From contig CATOMC010000011.1 of assembly GCA_951801245.1 (NCBI GenBank), forward strand, positions 12,205 through 76,204: DNA of 64,000 nt, in the 5' to 3' direction. The translations under genes and the position numbers were made by a program. Numbering within the stretch: position 1 is the stretch's first letter; each line of letters opens with the position of its first letter. This document shows, one piece after another, positions 16,189-25,691 of the stretch. This DNA is from an uncultured Lachnospiraceae bacterium (lineage in GTDB: Bacteria > Bacillota_A > Clostridia > Lachnospirales > Lachnospiraceae). The notes beneath the pieces are model-generated. The model was not told where the DNA came from, made no database searches, and was given only the letters and a program-made list of their open reading frames with translations.

Positions 16189-18126
16189 TCAGGTGCTTTG
16201 GGCATGATGTTCCCGTTTGGCCTCATACATCATTTTGTCTGCGGCTGCGAACAGTTCCTGGATATTTTCCGAAGTAAAACCGGGGGCAGGGAGCGCGCAG
16301 GCATAGCCGCAGCTGCAGGAGACAGGATATTTCTTGCTCCCCAGCCGGCTGTAATTCTGCAGATAGGAGGTTATGGATTCTATGCGGTCTCTGATGTCCT
16401 TTTCACAGAGTCCGGCAGTCAGTATATAGAATTCGTCTCCTGCGAAACGGGCGCAGATATCCCCTTCCTGGAAGGTACTTTCTATCGCCTGTCCCAGAAT
16501 CCGGATGGCGAAATCCCCTTCCGTATGTCCGTAAGTGTCATTAATCCCTTTCAGGTTATCCATATCAATCAGAAAAACGGTGAGCGTAAGCTGTTTGTCG
16601 ATGGCATGGCTTAAAAGCGGGCCTTCCAGATGATTGTAGCCGTGTTTGTTGTAAAGGCCGGTCAGCGCGTCTTTCATGTAGATATCTTCCAGGTGGCTTA
16701 CCATCATGCCGGTGCGTTTGGCTTCACAGATACTTTGCAGCATCTGGTTAATGTTCATCTGCCATTGTACCAGCCGAAAATGATAGTCAATCTGATTGTT
16801 TGCGTAAGAAAGGGCAAGATAGCCAAACTTTTTATCCTCAAAGAACAGCGGGACGTAAATATAGGCAGAGTCGGAATCATCGGTAATATAATCCGGTAGC
16901 AGGTTTGTTTTGCGGTAACTGCATTCCGGCAGGCGCCTGCCGTTTTTCATGGCAAATTTCAGTAAAACCGTATCGTTGTCTTCCACTGATTCTGTCTGGT
17001 TAGTGAGGGCCAGAATGTGGCTGGAGACAGAATCCCAGTCTGCGTAGAGACACAGGTAGAATTCCCGGCAATGTTCTATTTTGAGCACGAACTGTTCTAG
17101 CAGATCCATGCCGCTGTCAAGGTCGGTTATGTACTGCAGTAAAGAAGACATGTTCATGGAGTCGAGAATAGAAGTCTCCAGGGTGGCAATACGCGCGGAC
17201 AGTTCCTGCATCAAAAAAACAGAGTTGGTATGCTGCGGACAACTGCAGCCACAGGAATTGTGGAATATCGGAGCCGCCGACAGATAGGAGACCGGGGCAA
17301 GAGATCCGCCATGGATCAGGGTCAGCAGATTCGTGGCGGCGGCAGCACCCAGTTCATAGACCGGAAAAGTAACCGTCGTGAGCCTTGGAGAGGCGCTTCG
17401 GCCTTCCGGGGTGTCGTCGCAGCCAGTAATCGCAATGTCTTCGGGCACCCGGTACCCTGCCGAAAGCGCAGCCGCAAGGAACAAAAGAGCCATACGGTCA
17501 TTGTAGCATACGACCGCCTCAGGGGGCATGGTCTGGGAGAAAAAGGTAAGCGCGTCCCTGACATCACACATGTCATATCCACAGCGATAGATGTCGTTTG
17601 CACCCGCCGTTTTGCCGGCTTTATGTAATGCCTCTATATAATGCTGCTCCCGCAGATTCGAGAAAACGGGCTCTTGTGTGCTGCCTAAATAGCAGACGCG
17701 GGAAGCCTGATGTACCGTGAGAAAATGTGTCGTCAGTGTGGCAGCCATAGAATTATTTTCCAGGGAAATTGCAGGAAAATGACTGCCTGACACGGCTATT
17801 TCCACAATCGGGCAGTGGAGCGATTCCAGTTTGTTTAGGATAGCTTGTTTTAATTCGGAAGAAATGTAGGTGTCAGAAGCAAAGATGATGCCGTCAAAAC
17901 GATTGTAATTGGGAATTTGCAGAATGCTTTCTTCCCCCATCTCATAGGCACCGAGGTTTCCCGCGTATAAAGACACCGATCTTTTTGTAATGGAAACAGG
18001 ATGTTTTTGCAATGACTGTGTCAGTCTTCCTGTGTTTTGTGCGTGACAAAGGAAAAGTAAGCGCCGATAAATGGTATAAATAGATAAAAACCGGCAAATA
18101 CTTCTAATATTTACCAAATGAGTCAA
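16189..18126 (-). CDS. Ligand-binding-domain diguanylate cyclase (Peripla_BP_3 + GGDEF)
   Basis: Up to 645 residues from a TTG at 18126; the true start is uncertain because no ATG occurs before residue 62 and TTGACT there may be a -35 box. Residues about 70-290 are a LacI-type ligand-binding domain (FDGIIFASDTY, YNDRMALLFLAAALSAGYRVPEDIAITGCDD) without the LacI DNA-binding headpiece. A linker with a GAF-like region follows (about 320-475), then a GGDEF domain (about 490-640) with KDALTGLYNKHGYN, DMDNLKGINDTYGH and active site RFAGDEF, so c-di-GMP synthesis is plausible. With no signal peptide it would sense an intracellular ligand, perhaps a sugar from the neighbouring ABC/GH66 system. Confidence 0.88.
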   Translation of the reverse strand: MTHLVNIRSICRFLSIYTIYRRLLFLCHAQNTGRLTQSLQKHPVSITKRSVSLYAGNLGAYEMGEESILQIPNYNRFDGIIFASDTYISSELKQAILNKLESLHCPIVEIAVSGSHFPAISLENNSMAATLTTHFLTVHQASRVCYLGSTQEPVFSNLREQHYIEALHKAGKTAGANDIYRCGYDMCDVRDALTFFSQTMPPEAVVCYNDRMALLFLAAALSAGYRVPEDIAITGCDDTPEGRSASPRLTTVTFPVYELGAAAATNLLTLIHGGSLAPVSYLSAAPIFHNSCGCSCPQHTNSVFLMQELSARIATLETSILDSMNMSSLLQYITDLDSGMDLLEQFVLKIEHCREFYLCLYADWDSVSSHILALTNQTESVEDNDTVLLKFAMKNGRRLPECSYRKTNLLPDYITDDSDSAYIYVPLFFEDKKFGYLALSYANNQIDYHFRLVQWQMNINQMLQSICEAKRTGMMVSHLEDIYMKDALTGLYNKHGYNHLEGPLLSHAIDKQLTLTVFLIDMDNLKGINDTYGHTEGDFAIRILGQAIESTFQEGDICARFAGDEFYILTAGLCEKDIRDRIESITSYLQNYSRLGSKKYPVSCSCGYACALPAPGFTSENIQELFAAADKMMYEAKREHHAQST

Positions 18127-18159
18127 TAGATTGCTTTATAGATTCCGAAAAGCTGTATC

Positions 18160-18726
18160 ATGGAGGCTTCAGTGAAACAGACATCTTCACAAACGGAAAA
18201 GTGGGATTTTATATTTTATGTGTATTTGTTTTTTATAGCCGCTGTCTTTGGATGGCTGTGGGAGGGAAGTCTATACCTTTTTAAAGATGACGCCTATGTC
18301 AACAGGGGATTTTTGACCGGGCCCTGGCTGCCCATCTATGGAGGAGGCGCAGTTATGCTGGAAATTCTGTTTCACAGGTGGCGGGACAGGACTTTCCTGA
18401 CATTTCTGTCATCCATGCTTTTGTGTACGGTGCTGGAATATCTGACAGGCTGGTATCTGGAATTGACTTGGGGAGTCAAGTGGTGGGACTACAGTCAGAT
18501 GAACTGGAATCTGCATGGACGGATCTGTTTTGCCAGCAGTATTTTGTTTGGGCTTGGTGGCGCCATCCTTGTTTGTGTCGTGGCGCCGCTTCTTCATTCA
18601 CTCTATCGCAGGATTCCGGTGAGAGTCAGGATGTGGATAATGTTGACTGTTTTGGTTATTTTCGTAACGGATGCGGCTTACAGTGCCTTTGCACCGCATA
18701 TGGGGAGAGGAGTTACGTACCGTTAG
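18160..18726 (+). CDS. CmpB-like membrane protein (putative ABC transporter type IV)
   Basis: The 188-residue protein has four or five membrane helices and the PF06541 signature: FGWLWEGSLYLF, the invariant-looking RGFLTGPWLPIYGGGA, and the late WWDYSQMNWNLHGRICFAS. The family is called a putative ABC-transporter permease but its function is unproven. It starts at an ATG 34 bases from the divergent GGDEF gene with only a weak ribosome binding site, and its stop faces the yesN-type gene. Confidence 0.85.
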   Translation: MEASVKQTSSQTEKWDFIFYVYLFFIAAVFGWLWEGSLYLFKDDAYVNRGFLTGPWLPIYGGGAVMLEILFHRWRDRTFLTFLSSMLLCTVLEYLTGWYLELTWGVKWWDYSQMNWNLHGRICFASSILFGLGGAILVCVVAPLLHSLYRRIPVRVRMWIMLTVLVIFVTDAAYSAFAPHMGRGVTYR

Positions 18727-18763
18727 GTGCTGTCCGGATTTACCCGATGCTTCCGGCGGCATT

Positions 18764-20422
18764 TTATGAGTGGTCATGGTTCTTCCCGCGAATGAATTCT
18801 TTGGGGGTAACGCCATAATATTTCTTAAAGACGGCGTTAAAATGTTTGACGGAGACAAAGCCGGTCTGTTCTGCTACTGTGTAGATGCGGATATCGGGGT
18901 TTTGACGCAGCAGTCTGGCAGCCTGTTCCATCCTGATGCGCAGTAGGTATTTGGTATAAGGTTCTTTCCATGTCTTATGAAACAGGTCACTCAGATAACT
19001 ACTGTTGACCCCGCAGTGGTCGGCCGCATCAGAGAGGGATATGTTTTCCTGATAGTGAGATAAAAGATATTTCTGGGCTTTCGCGGCAATATCTCCCGGG
19101 TCAAAGGACAGGGGCCTTGCGGGGGAAGTGATAAGAGTACAGATTGTATTGGCAAGGATCTGGACACTTGTCGTTTCATCCGGTAAGCCGGCGGGCCTAT
19201 AGAGGTCGATCTGGCGGAACAGTTCCTCATAGGCTCTTCTTTGATACGCCGGGCTGATTCTGGCACGTCCGCAGACCGTACCGATCAGATAAGATCCAAG
19301 GCGCAGTACGCGGGCATACCCTTCCTGCAAAAGACAGGCGGATTCCTTCGTATTAAGGGGTTTATCCGGCGCGGCCGCAGGAGGGACGATGGAGATCAGT
19401 TTTCCGATGTCCAGATACAAGTGGTCTGCGGAAACGGTAAGATAATCTGTATAAATTTGTTCGTCCAGCGCATTTACGGTATGGATAAATTCCGCGTCAT
19501 CTTCTGTCTCGGAGGAAAGAATAGGGCAGTCGTGCTGTAGCAGGGAAAGCGGAACAAGGCGATGGATTTCCTGCAGGGCATGGGGGAGCATCATCATGTC
19601 ATTCACAATCTGACTTCCATAGACGGTGACTTTGGGCAGTCGGCCGGAAACAGTATGTGTTGTCAGTTCGCAGTATAGTTTATGCACTTTTTCTGGTAGC
19701 AGGGAGACGTCGGGGGCATCTAGCAGGACATAGGTACTTCCGTCAGTGTTGTATAGTGTGGTGTATCCCTGCTGGGAGCAAATCTCCTTAAGGATCTGGT
19801 TCAGCCGCAGATGGTCTGTTGTCGTATCGGATGCATCGCGGTTTTTTAAAAGCAGGTCGAGCGTGTCCGGCAGGCATTTCAGAAGCATATAGGAGCCATT
19901 TGCGCAGGGCAGGCCACAGGATTCCAATTGATGAAAAAGCTGATAGGTGAGGGCAGTATTCTGCTCCAGTACAGCTCCTAACAGCGCTTCCCGCAGGCTG
20001 GTTTCTGTGGAATTCTTATCAAAGGACAAAAAATCGTGGGAATGCTGTTCATCCAGTCGTCTGGCAATAGATTCCAGAAGGACAATGAGGTTTTGATCCA
20101 CCAGTGGTTTTAGCAAATAATCGGTCACGTGATACCGGATAGCCGTCTGGGCGTATTCAAATTCGTCATATCCGGAGATGATGATCACGATGATGTAAGG
20201 ATAGTTGTCTACAATATATTTTGCCAAACTAAGGCCGTCCACTTCCGGCATTTTAATATCGGTAATGACCACATCGAAATGCTGTCTTCTCAAAAGTTCG
20301 ATTGCTTCTAACCCGTCCCCGGCGACACCGCTTACCTGGAAATGTCCGGTAAAACGGGGAATATTGTCAGCCAGATAGGTGCGCATCAGTTTTTCGTCAT
20401 CCACTACTAAAATATGGTACAT
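18764..20422 (-). CDS. YesN-type response regulator with AraC output domain
   Basis: This has 552 residues. The receiver domain (1-120) has ILVVDDEKLM, phosphoacceptor Asp55 in VVITDIKMPEVDG, and LLKPLVDQNLIV. A long central region (about 125-445) of unknown fold follows. The C-terminal about 100 residues are an AraC double helix-turn-helix (SLSDAADHCGVNSSYLSDLF, then FVSVKHFNAVFKKYYGVTPK). Its start overlaps the kinase gene by 16 bases. YesMN pairs in Firmicutes usually activate adjacent polysaccharide-uptake operons, and the divergent ABC/GH66 operon is the obvious target here. Confidence 0.94.
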   Translation of the reverse strand: MYHILVVDDEKLMRTYLADNIPRFTGHFQVSGVAGDGLEAIELLRRQHFDVVITDIKMPEVDGLSLAKYIVDNYPYIIVIIISGYDEFEYAQTAIRYHVTDYLLKPLVDQNLIVLLESIARRLDEQHSHDFLSFDKNSTETSLREALLGAVLEQNTALTYQLFHQLESCGLPCANGSYMLLKCLPDTLDLLLKNRDASDTTTDHLRLNQILKEICSQQGYTTLYNTDGSTYVLLDAPDVSLLPEKVHKLYCELTTHTVSGRLPKVTVYGSQIVNDMMMLPHALQEIHRLVPLSLLQHDCPILSSETEDDAEFIHTVNALDEQIYTDYLTVSADHLYLDIGKLISIVPPAAAPDKPLNTKESACLLQEGYARVLRLGSYLIGTVCGRARISPAYQRRAYEELFRQIDLYRPAGLPDETTSVQILANTICTLITSPARPLSFDPGDIAAKAQKYLLSHYQENISLSDAADHCGVNSSYLSDLFHKTWKEPYTKYLLRIRMEQAARLLRQNPDIRIYTVAEQTGFVSVKHFNAVFKKYYGVTPKEFIRGKNHDHS

Positions 20423-22260
20423 GCTTTGTCTTCTCCTGTCTGCCTTTCGGGAATATGCAGGGTAACCGTGGTTCCTGCACCGCAGGCGGAATCAATTTGT
20501 ATGAGAGCGTCTTTGCCGAATTTCAACTGCAGCCTTCTGCAGATATTGATTAACCCGATGCTGCCCTGTGGTCTGGCATTGTGGGAATCAGGCATGGCTG
20601 CGGGAAGTTCTTCGTCTAAGGAGCTGTTGTCCTGCAGTCTGGCATTGATTTCGCAGAGTTTGTCCGGCGGGATGCCGGGACCGTTATCGGATATCCGGAT
20701 CTGGTAGCCGTCAGGTTCCAGGGAGGCGGCAAGATCAATGTGCACATTGCCCCGGCATTTCTCACAGCCGTGCTTTACGGCGTTTTCCACCAGCGTCTGG
20801 AGAGAGAGGGACGGAATCTGGCATTGGTTCAGGCAGGGGGCGGCTTCAATCCGGTAAGTCAGTTTATCTTCGTAGCGCATCTGCATGATGGAAAGATAAG
20901 CAAGGCAGATCTGGATTTCGTTTTCCAGGGGAATCTCCTTGTCGGCGTTCATGATTCCTCCAAGATAAGAGGAGAAAGCTTCGATGGCACTGACTGCTTT
21001 TGCATTTTCATTGCATTTGACTAATAGGCTTATGGTGTTGAGTGTATTGTACATAAAATGGGGCTTTATCTGGCTGCACAGCGCATTGTACTGCGATGCT
21101 TTATACAGATAGTTCGTCTCGTAAATTTGCTTGACAAGCTGCGTATTCCTGTGGACAAACTCTTTCAGGTGATCGACCATCCGGTTGAAGGATAGAGTCA
21201 GGTAGCCGATTTCGTCTTTGCTCCGGACAGGTGCCTGCACATTAAGATTTCCTCCTTCCACCTTTTTCATGAGTTGGATGATCGTGTTGAGCGGTGCCAG
21301 GAATTTCCGAATAAAAAGAGTAAAAACAGTGATGGATGCCATAATACATGCCAGGGTTAACAGTATGGTCTTTCGCATATTTTCTTTCATGGGTTCCATC
21401 AGTTCACTGTAGGAATTCAGGGCAATGATCTTGAGTCCCGAGGAGGCAATGGCGTAATGATTCCAGATATACTGCCTGCCGTCAGGACCTGTAAAAAAAC
21501 GATCTTTCGTTGTTGTTCCTAAAGGGCTGAAAAAGGATAAAAAATCGGGACTGAACTGTTCGCTTGTCTGATAGATGATCTGGTTTTCATCGTTCAGGAT
21601 GATAAGGGCGCCGCCCTTTTTCAGTTCGACCCGGTCACAGATCTTGCGGATGCCGGAATAGTCCGCGTCTACTTTGATGACTCCCAGCAGCACGTCATTA
21701 TCTTTCTTACTCCTGATTGGCCTGACGATGGAAAAAACAGGTGTTTTCTTACTGCCGAAGGCTTTCTCGAGATGGGGCGGTATATAGATTGGTTTGGTCT
21801 GTAAGGCAGCCTGCTTGTACCAACTGCTTTCCTGATAGGAAGTAAAGTCCGCCATCTCGTAAGGTGTCCGTGTATAGGAATAGATATTTTTGTCATTCAT
21901 GATATAGACCCGCAGGATTTCATCCCGGGGAAGGGTCATGACAGAAGCGAGAAAATCCCCGATCGTACGGCTGACGTTTAGCTGCTCCTCGGCAGAGACG
22001 GGGGACAGTTCCAGGCTTTCTAAGACATCATCATTATAGTAGGGGGCCAGCGTCAGGCGGTTTAACTCATTGAGATAAATGTTAATGTTGGAACCGGTCT
22101 GTTCGATGATCTGCTGGGTCTGTTCAATGGTCTGCTCTGTTACTTGTCTGGAATATCTCTGATAATTCAGGTAAGAAACGGCAGAAATGGACAGGATATG
22201 GAACAGGCAGATCATGGTGACGAGCTTGGCCGTAAAGGTGGGATGGACAAATCTTTTCAT
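20407..22260 (-). CDS. YesM-type sensor histidine kinase
   Basis: This has 617 residues. One membrane helix (about 13-33) and another (about 297-317) bracket an extracellular dCache-like sensor region. HAMP follows (MKKVEGGNLNVQAPVRSKDEIGYLTLSF), then the His_kinase domain with phosphoacceptor His in LCSQIKPHFMYNTLNTISLL, and an ATPase domain with LVENAVKHGCEKC and ISDNGPGI. This is the standard YesM layout. It is divergently placed from the solute-binding-protein gene, with 254 bases between them. It probably senses an extracellular oligosaccharide. Confidence 0.95.
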   Translation of the reverse strand: MKRFVHPTFTAKLVTMICLFHILSISAVSYLNYQRYSRQVTEQTIEQTQQIIEQTGSNINIYLNELNRLTLAPYYNDDVLESLELSPVSAEEQLNVSRTIGDFLASVMTLPRDEILRVYIMNDKNIYSYTRTPYEMADFTSYQESSWYKQAALQTKPIYIPPHLEKAFGSKKTPVFSIVRPIRSKKDNDVLLGVIKVDADYSGIRKICDRVELKKGGALIILNDENQIIYQTSEQFSPDFLSFFSPLGTTTKDRFFTGPDGRQYIWNHYAIASSGLKIIALNSYSELMEPMKENMRKTILLTLACIMASITVFTLFIRKFLAPLNTIIQLMKKVEGGNLNVQAPVRSKDEIGYLTLSFNRMVDHLKEFVHRNTQLVKQIYETNYLYKASQYNALCSQIKPHFMYNTLNTISLLVKCNENAKAVSAIEAFSSYLGGIMNADKEIPLENEIQICLAYLSIMQMRYEDKLTYRIEAAPCLNQCQIPSLSLQTLVENAVKHGCEKCRGNVHIDLAASLEPDGYQIRISDNGPGIPPDKLCEINARLQDNSSLDEELPAAMPDSHNARPQGSIGLINICRRLQLKFGKDALIQIDSACGAGTTVTLHIPERQTGEDKACTIF

Positions 22261-22514
22261 ATAGCTTTCCTCCTGTGTCCATTATCGAGCAGACAGAAAG
22301 AAATAGCAAGTATTAGATGATATATACAAAAAACTGGAACTATAATCCAAAATATATGGTATTTTATACAAAGAAAATAGGTGCTAAGATGAGGACACAG
22401 TACAGGATGATTTGCAGAATGTTTTGTAGATGAGACGCCTGAGCGGATATGTGCAAAAATGTGAAAAGAGTCCTGTCCAGGATAACATACAAAAATGAAG
22501 GAGGAGATGTGAGA
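22261..22514 (+). promoter_or_regulatory. Divergent control region of the YesMN and ABC/GH66 operons
   Basis: A TATAAT at 22341-22346 has no convincing -35 (TGATAT at 22318-22323), which suggests an activator-dependent promoter for the ABC operon. The region from 22310 to 22380 is very AT-rich. The YesN-type regulator probably binds here, but I see no clear repeated site. Confidence 0.4.
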
Positions 22515-23903
22515 ATGAAGATGAAAAAGGTAACGGCGTTGGTTCTCTCAGCGGTTCTTTTGGCGGGTGTTTTGACAGGCTGCGGCAATGCGGCAGAGCA
22601 GCCTGCGCAGGATAACGCAGGTACACAGGCGCAGGATGCTGCAGGAGAGCAGGACAAACAGGATACCGCAGCGAAGGCAGATAACGGGGAGAAAGTCAAT
22701 ATCAAACTGTTCACGGGTAAGATAGAGACGATCGATGTGATGAATGAGATCATCGATGACTTTAATAAGTCGCAGGATCGTATCACAGTGGAGCAGGAGT
22801 ATCAGAAGGATGCCAGCAATATTATCAAGGTCAAGTTTGCATCGGGCGAAGTGCCGGATATCATGACCACATACGAACAGGGATTTGTGGATGAGGGGAA
22901 ATATATGGATATCTCCGACCAGAGCGAGTGGTGGGATCGTATGTCTCCGGATATGAAAGCGGCGTGTACGGATGTCAAGACCGGCAAGACATACCGGGTG
23001 TGCACCAACATGACGATGGCAGGATTTTTCTATAACAAAGAGATGTTTGGTGAGTTGGGGATTGAGGAATTTCCAGACCAGTGGGACGAATTTGAGGCAA
23101 TGCTTACAAAGATCAAGAACGAGAAGCCGGATGTGGTTCCGTGGTTTATCTTCGGAAGTGAGGCGTGGCATCTGGGCCATTTGATCGAGTTTATCCCGCA
23201 TGGCTATGTGAAATCGGAACTGGGAACGATCGAGGCAAAGAAGGCGATGTTAGAGAATCGGCAGGCAGAATTGAAATTCGCGGACAGCGACGGGCCGATG
23301 GCTGTGTTTGCCGGATGTATGAAGGAATTGCAGGAGAAAGGACTGATCAATGAAGATGTCCTGACAGCCACCAATGATAATTGTGTGCAGGATTTTGTCA
23401 GTGGTAAGACGGCGATGTTCAGTAATGGCATGTGGGCGATTTCCAGTGTGCTGGAGGCTTCCCCGGAGATGGCGGACAAGATTGGATTTGCCCCTTATCC
23501 GGCATATATGCCGGGTTCCTCACCGGTCGTACTGAGCGCGGAGGATTCAGGTTATGCAATCTCTGCGACCACGGAACACAAAGAAGAATGCATCGAGTTT
23601 ATGAATTTCCTGTTCCTGCCGGAGAATCAAAGGAAGTACTGTGAAGTGGCCAAAGCACCCAGTGCCTTTCAGGATGTGACTGCCAATTGGGCGCCGGAGG
23701 CTGTTGCGGACGAAGTATCCGCTGCTTTGGATAATGCAGTCAATATCGGATACACCAATGAGAAACCTGCCGGGTTTTCGGGAGATGACGCGGGCAGGAT
23801 GCTGCAGGGACTGTTTGCGGGACAGTATACACCTGAGCAGTTTGCCCAAGCTTATGCGGATGCGTGGAACGATGGGATTGGAGATGCCGGAACCGGAGAA
23901 TAG
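22515..23903 (+). CDS. Sugar ABC transporter substrate-binding lipoprotein
   Basis: This has 462 residues from ATG 22515 behind GGAGGA. The signal peptide MKMKKVTALVLSAVLLAGVL ends in the lipobox LTGC, so it is a lipoprotein. An Ala/Gln/Asp-rich linker follows. The fold is family 1 (MalE-like): FTGKIETIDVMNEIIDDFNKS, then PDIMTTYEQGFVDEGKYMDIS, NMTMAGFFYNKEMFGELGI, and late ALSAEDSGYAI-type segments. It precedes two CUT1 permeases and a GH66 enzyme. An isomalto-oligosaccharide or cyclic isomaltooligosaccharide is the likely ligand, inferred from the GH66 neighbour. Confidence 0.93.
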   Translation: MKMKKVTALVLSAVLLAGVLTGCGNAAEQPAQDNAGTQAQDAAGEQDKQDTAAKADNGEKVNIKLFTGKIETIDVMNEIIDDFNKSQDRITVEQEYQKDASNIIKVKFASGEVPDIMTTYEQGFVDEGKYMDISDQSEWWDRMSPDMKAACTDVKTGKTYRVCTNMTMAGFFYNKEMFGELGIEEFPDQWDEFEAMLTKIKNEKPDVVPWFIFGSEAWHLGHLIEFIPHGYVKSELGTIEAKKAMLENRQAELKFADSDGPMAVFAGCMKELQEKGLINEDVLTATNDNCVQDFVSGKTAMFSNGMWAISSVLEASPEMADKIGFAPYPAYMPGSSPVVLSAEDSGYAISATTEHKEECIEFMNFLFLPENQRKYCEVAKAPSAFQDVTANWAPEAVADEVSAALDNAVNIGYTNEKPAGFSGDDAGRMLQGLFAGQYTPEQFAQAYADAWNDGIGDAGTGE

Positions 23904-23943
23904 GAAGCTTTGGAAAAGTGCGTGATTCGGAAAGGAATAGGAC

Positions 23944-24813
23944 ATGAAAAGCCGAAAGACAGGGTTACATCAATTTATGGCAGTTCCGGCCTTTGTGTTG
24001 TATGCGGTGTTTTTTATCTATCCGCTTATGAAAGGGATCGGGCTTTGCTTCACAGACTGGGACGGGATTAAAGCCGCACATTTTGTCGGATTGCAGAACT
24101 TTATTGATTTTTTTCATGATCAAAGAGCATTGTCGGATATTAAGACAACCGTGCTGTTTACGCTCGGCAGTGCCCCACTTTTAAATATAGTGGGGCTGCT
24201 GTATGCTCTGTTGATGAATTCGGATTTTAAAGGGAAATCCATCGCTCGCATATGCATCTATATGCCGGCGATCATCAGCCCTCTGATCATGGGATACATA
24301 TGGTACTTTTTACTGCAGCCGGGGAGAGGGTTTCTCTATTACTTTTTTGAAGGACTGGGGCATCCGGAATGGTTTGGTAACTGGATGGGAAGTTACAGGA
24401 GTGCCCTTCTGGTGATCATACTGGTCAATGTATGGCAGTATGCCGGCATGACAATGGTGGTTTATCTGGCAGGACTGCAGGGAATCTCCAAGGAACTGTA
24501 TGAGGCGGCAACCATAGACGGCGCGCGCTGGATCGACAGTTTCCTGTATGTGACGATACCACTGCTTGGGCCGTCCATCAGGATTAACGTGATCACCAAT
24601 ATTATAGGCTCCCTGTCCGTGTTTGATATTGTGATGTCCCTTACGGGAGGCGGCCCGGGATACCAGACGGAGACATTGAGTATTTATATTATGCGGATGT
24701 GCTATGGCAGTAAGACAGGATATTCTGTTGCCGTGGCGATCATCCTGTTCCTGATCGTATTAGTGCCCGTGGCGGCGTCTTCGTGGCTGATGAGAAAGAA
24801 GGAGGAAGATTGA
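23944..24813 (+). CDS. CUT1 ABC transporter permease, MalF type
   Basis: This has 289 residues and six membrane helices. The cytoplasmic EAA loop reads EAATIDGARWIDSFLYVTIPLL, the contact site for the ATPase. The start MKSRKTGLHQFMAVPAFVLYA and early TDWDG segment are typical of sugar permease 1. The gene lies 40 bases after the lipoprotein gene and 1 base before the second permease. No ATPase gene follows; such systems usually use a shared MsmK/UgpC-type ATPase encoded elsewhere. Confidence 0.94.
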   Translation: MKSRKTGLHQFMAVPAFVLYAVFFIYPLMKGIGLCFTDWDGIKAAHFVGLQNFIDFFHDQRALSDIKTTVLFTLGSAPLLNIVGLLYALLMNSDFKGKSIARICIYMPAIISPLIMGYIWYFLLQPGRGFLYYFFEGLGHPEWFGNWMGSYRSALLVIILVNVWQYAGMTMVVYLAGLQGISKELYEAATIDGARWIDSFLYVTIPLLGPSIRINVITNIIGSLSVFDIVMSLTGGGPGYQTETLSIYIMRMCYGSKTGYSVAVAIILFLIVLVPVAASSWLMRKKEED

Positions 24814-24814
24814 G

Positions 24815-25639
24815 GTGAGAAAAATACTCTGCGGGCTGCGTTATCTCGTTATCGTCCTGATCAGTATGCTGTGCCTGACGCCTTTTGGGATACTGCTGAT
24901 CTTAGCATTAAATACGCCCCAACGTAATTTTTATGAAGGGAATATGTTTGTACCGGATTTTTATTTTCCCAATTTCCTGGACGGATGGAAACAGTCGCAG
25001 ATCGGACATGCGATGCTGAATTCCGGAATCATCACGGCAGGAGCACTTTTGATAATCGTGGTTTTGGGTGCCATGGCGGGATATGCAATCGCGCGCTGTG
25101 AGAACAGATTCAACCGGATGGTCTACATGATATTCTTGAGCTGTATGATGGTGCCGGGCATTATCAATACGGTTCCGCTCTACGGGCTGATGATCCGGCT
25201 TCATGCCGTCAACACCCTGTGGGGGATGGCGTGTGTATGTGCCACACTGGCAATTCCCCAGGCCGTTTTTGTATTTACCGGATTTATCAGGGCGCTGCCC
25301 ATGGAACTGGAGGAGGCTGCTGTCATTGACGGGTGCAGCCACATGCAGGTATTTTGGAAGATCATTCTGCCGCTGCTCAAACCTTCGGTATCGGCCGTGG
25401 TAATCCTCAATGGTTTTGGCATATGGAATAACTATGCCCAGGCGGCTTTCTTTCTGCAGGATCGTGAGAAGCATAATGTACCGCAGGCGCTGTCAATTTA
25501 TTTCCAACAGTTTGCAGGGGCAAAGTGGAACATCATGGCGGCAACGGCCGTTATCGCTATCGTGCCTGTGGTGATCGTGTTTCTGATCTTCCAGAAAAAT
25601 CTGATGCGCGGGCTGACGGACGGGGCGCTGAAAGGTTGA
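24815..25639 (+). CDS. CUT1 ABC transporter permease, MalG type
   Basis: This has 274 residues from GTG 24815, one base after the previous stop and behind AGGAGGAAG. Six membrane helices are present, with the EAA loop EEAAVIDGCSHMQVFWKIIL followed by PLLKPS. NTPQRNFYEGNMFVPDFYFPNF is the usual periplasmic loop after helix 1. It pairs with the MalF-type protein to form the pore. Confidence 0.94.
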   Translation: MRKILCGLRYLVIVLISMLCLTPFGILLILALNTPQRNFYEGNMFVPDFYFPNFLDGWKQSQIGHAMLNSGIITAGALLIIVVLGAMAGYAIARCENRFNRMVYMIFLSCMMVPGIINTVPLYGLMIRLHAVNTLWGMACVCATLAIPQAVFVFTGFIRALPMELEEAAVIDGCSHMQVFWKIILPLLKPSVSAVVILNGFGIWNNYAQAAFFLQDREKHNVPQALSIYFQQFAGAKWNIMAATAVIAIVPVVIVFLIFQKNLMRGLTDGALKG

Positions 25640-25691
25640 CGTTGATTTGAGCAGATGTATGGCAGTTAGTGGAGAATCGTGAGAGAAAGGT

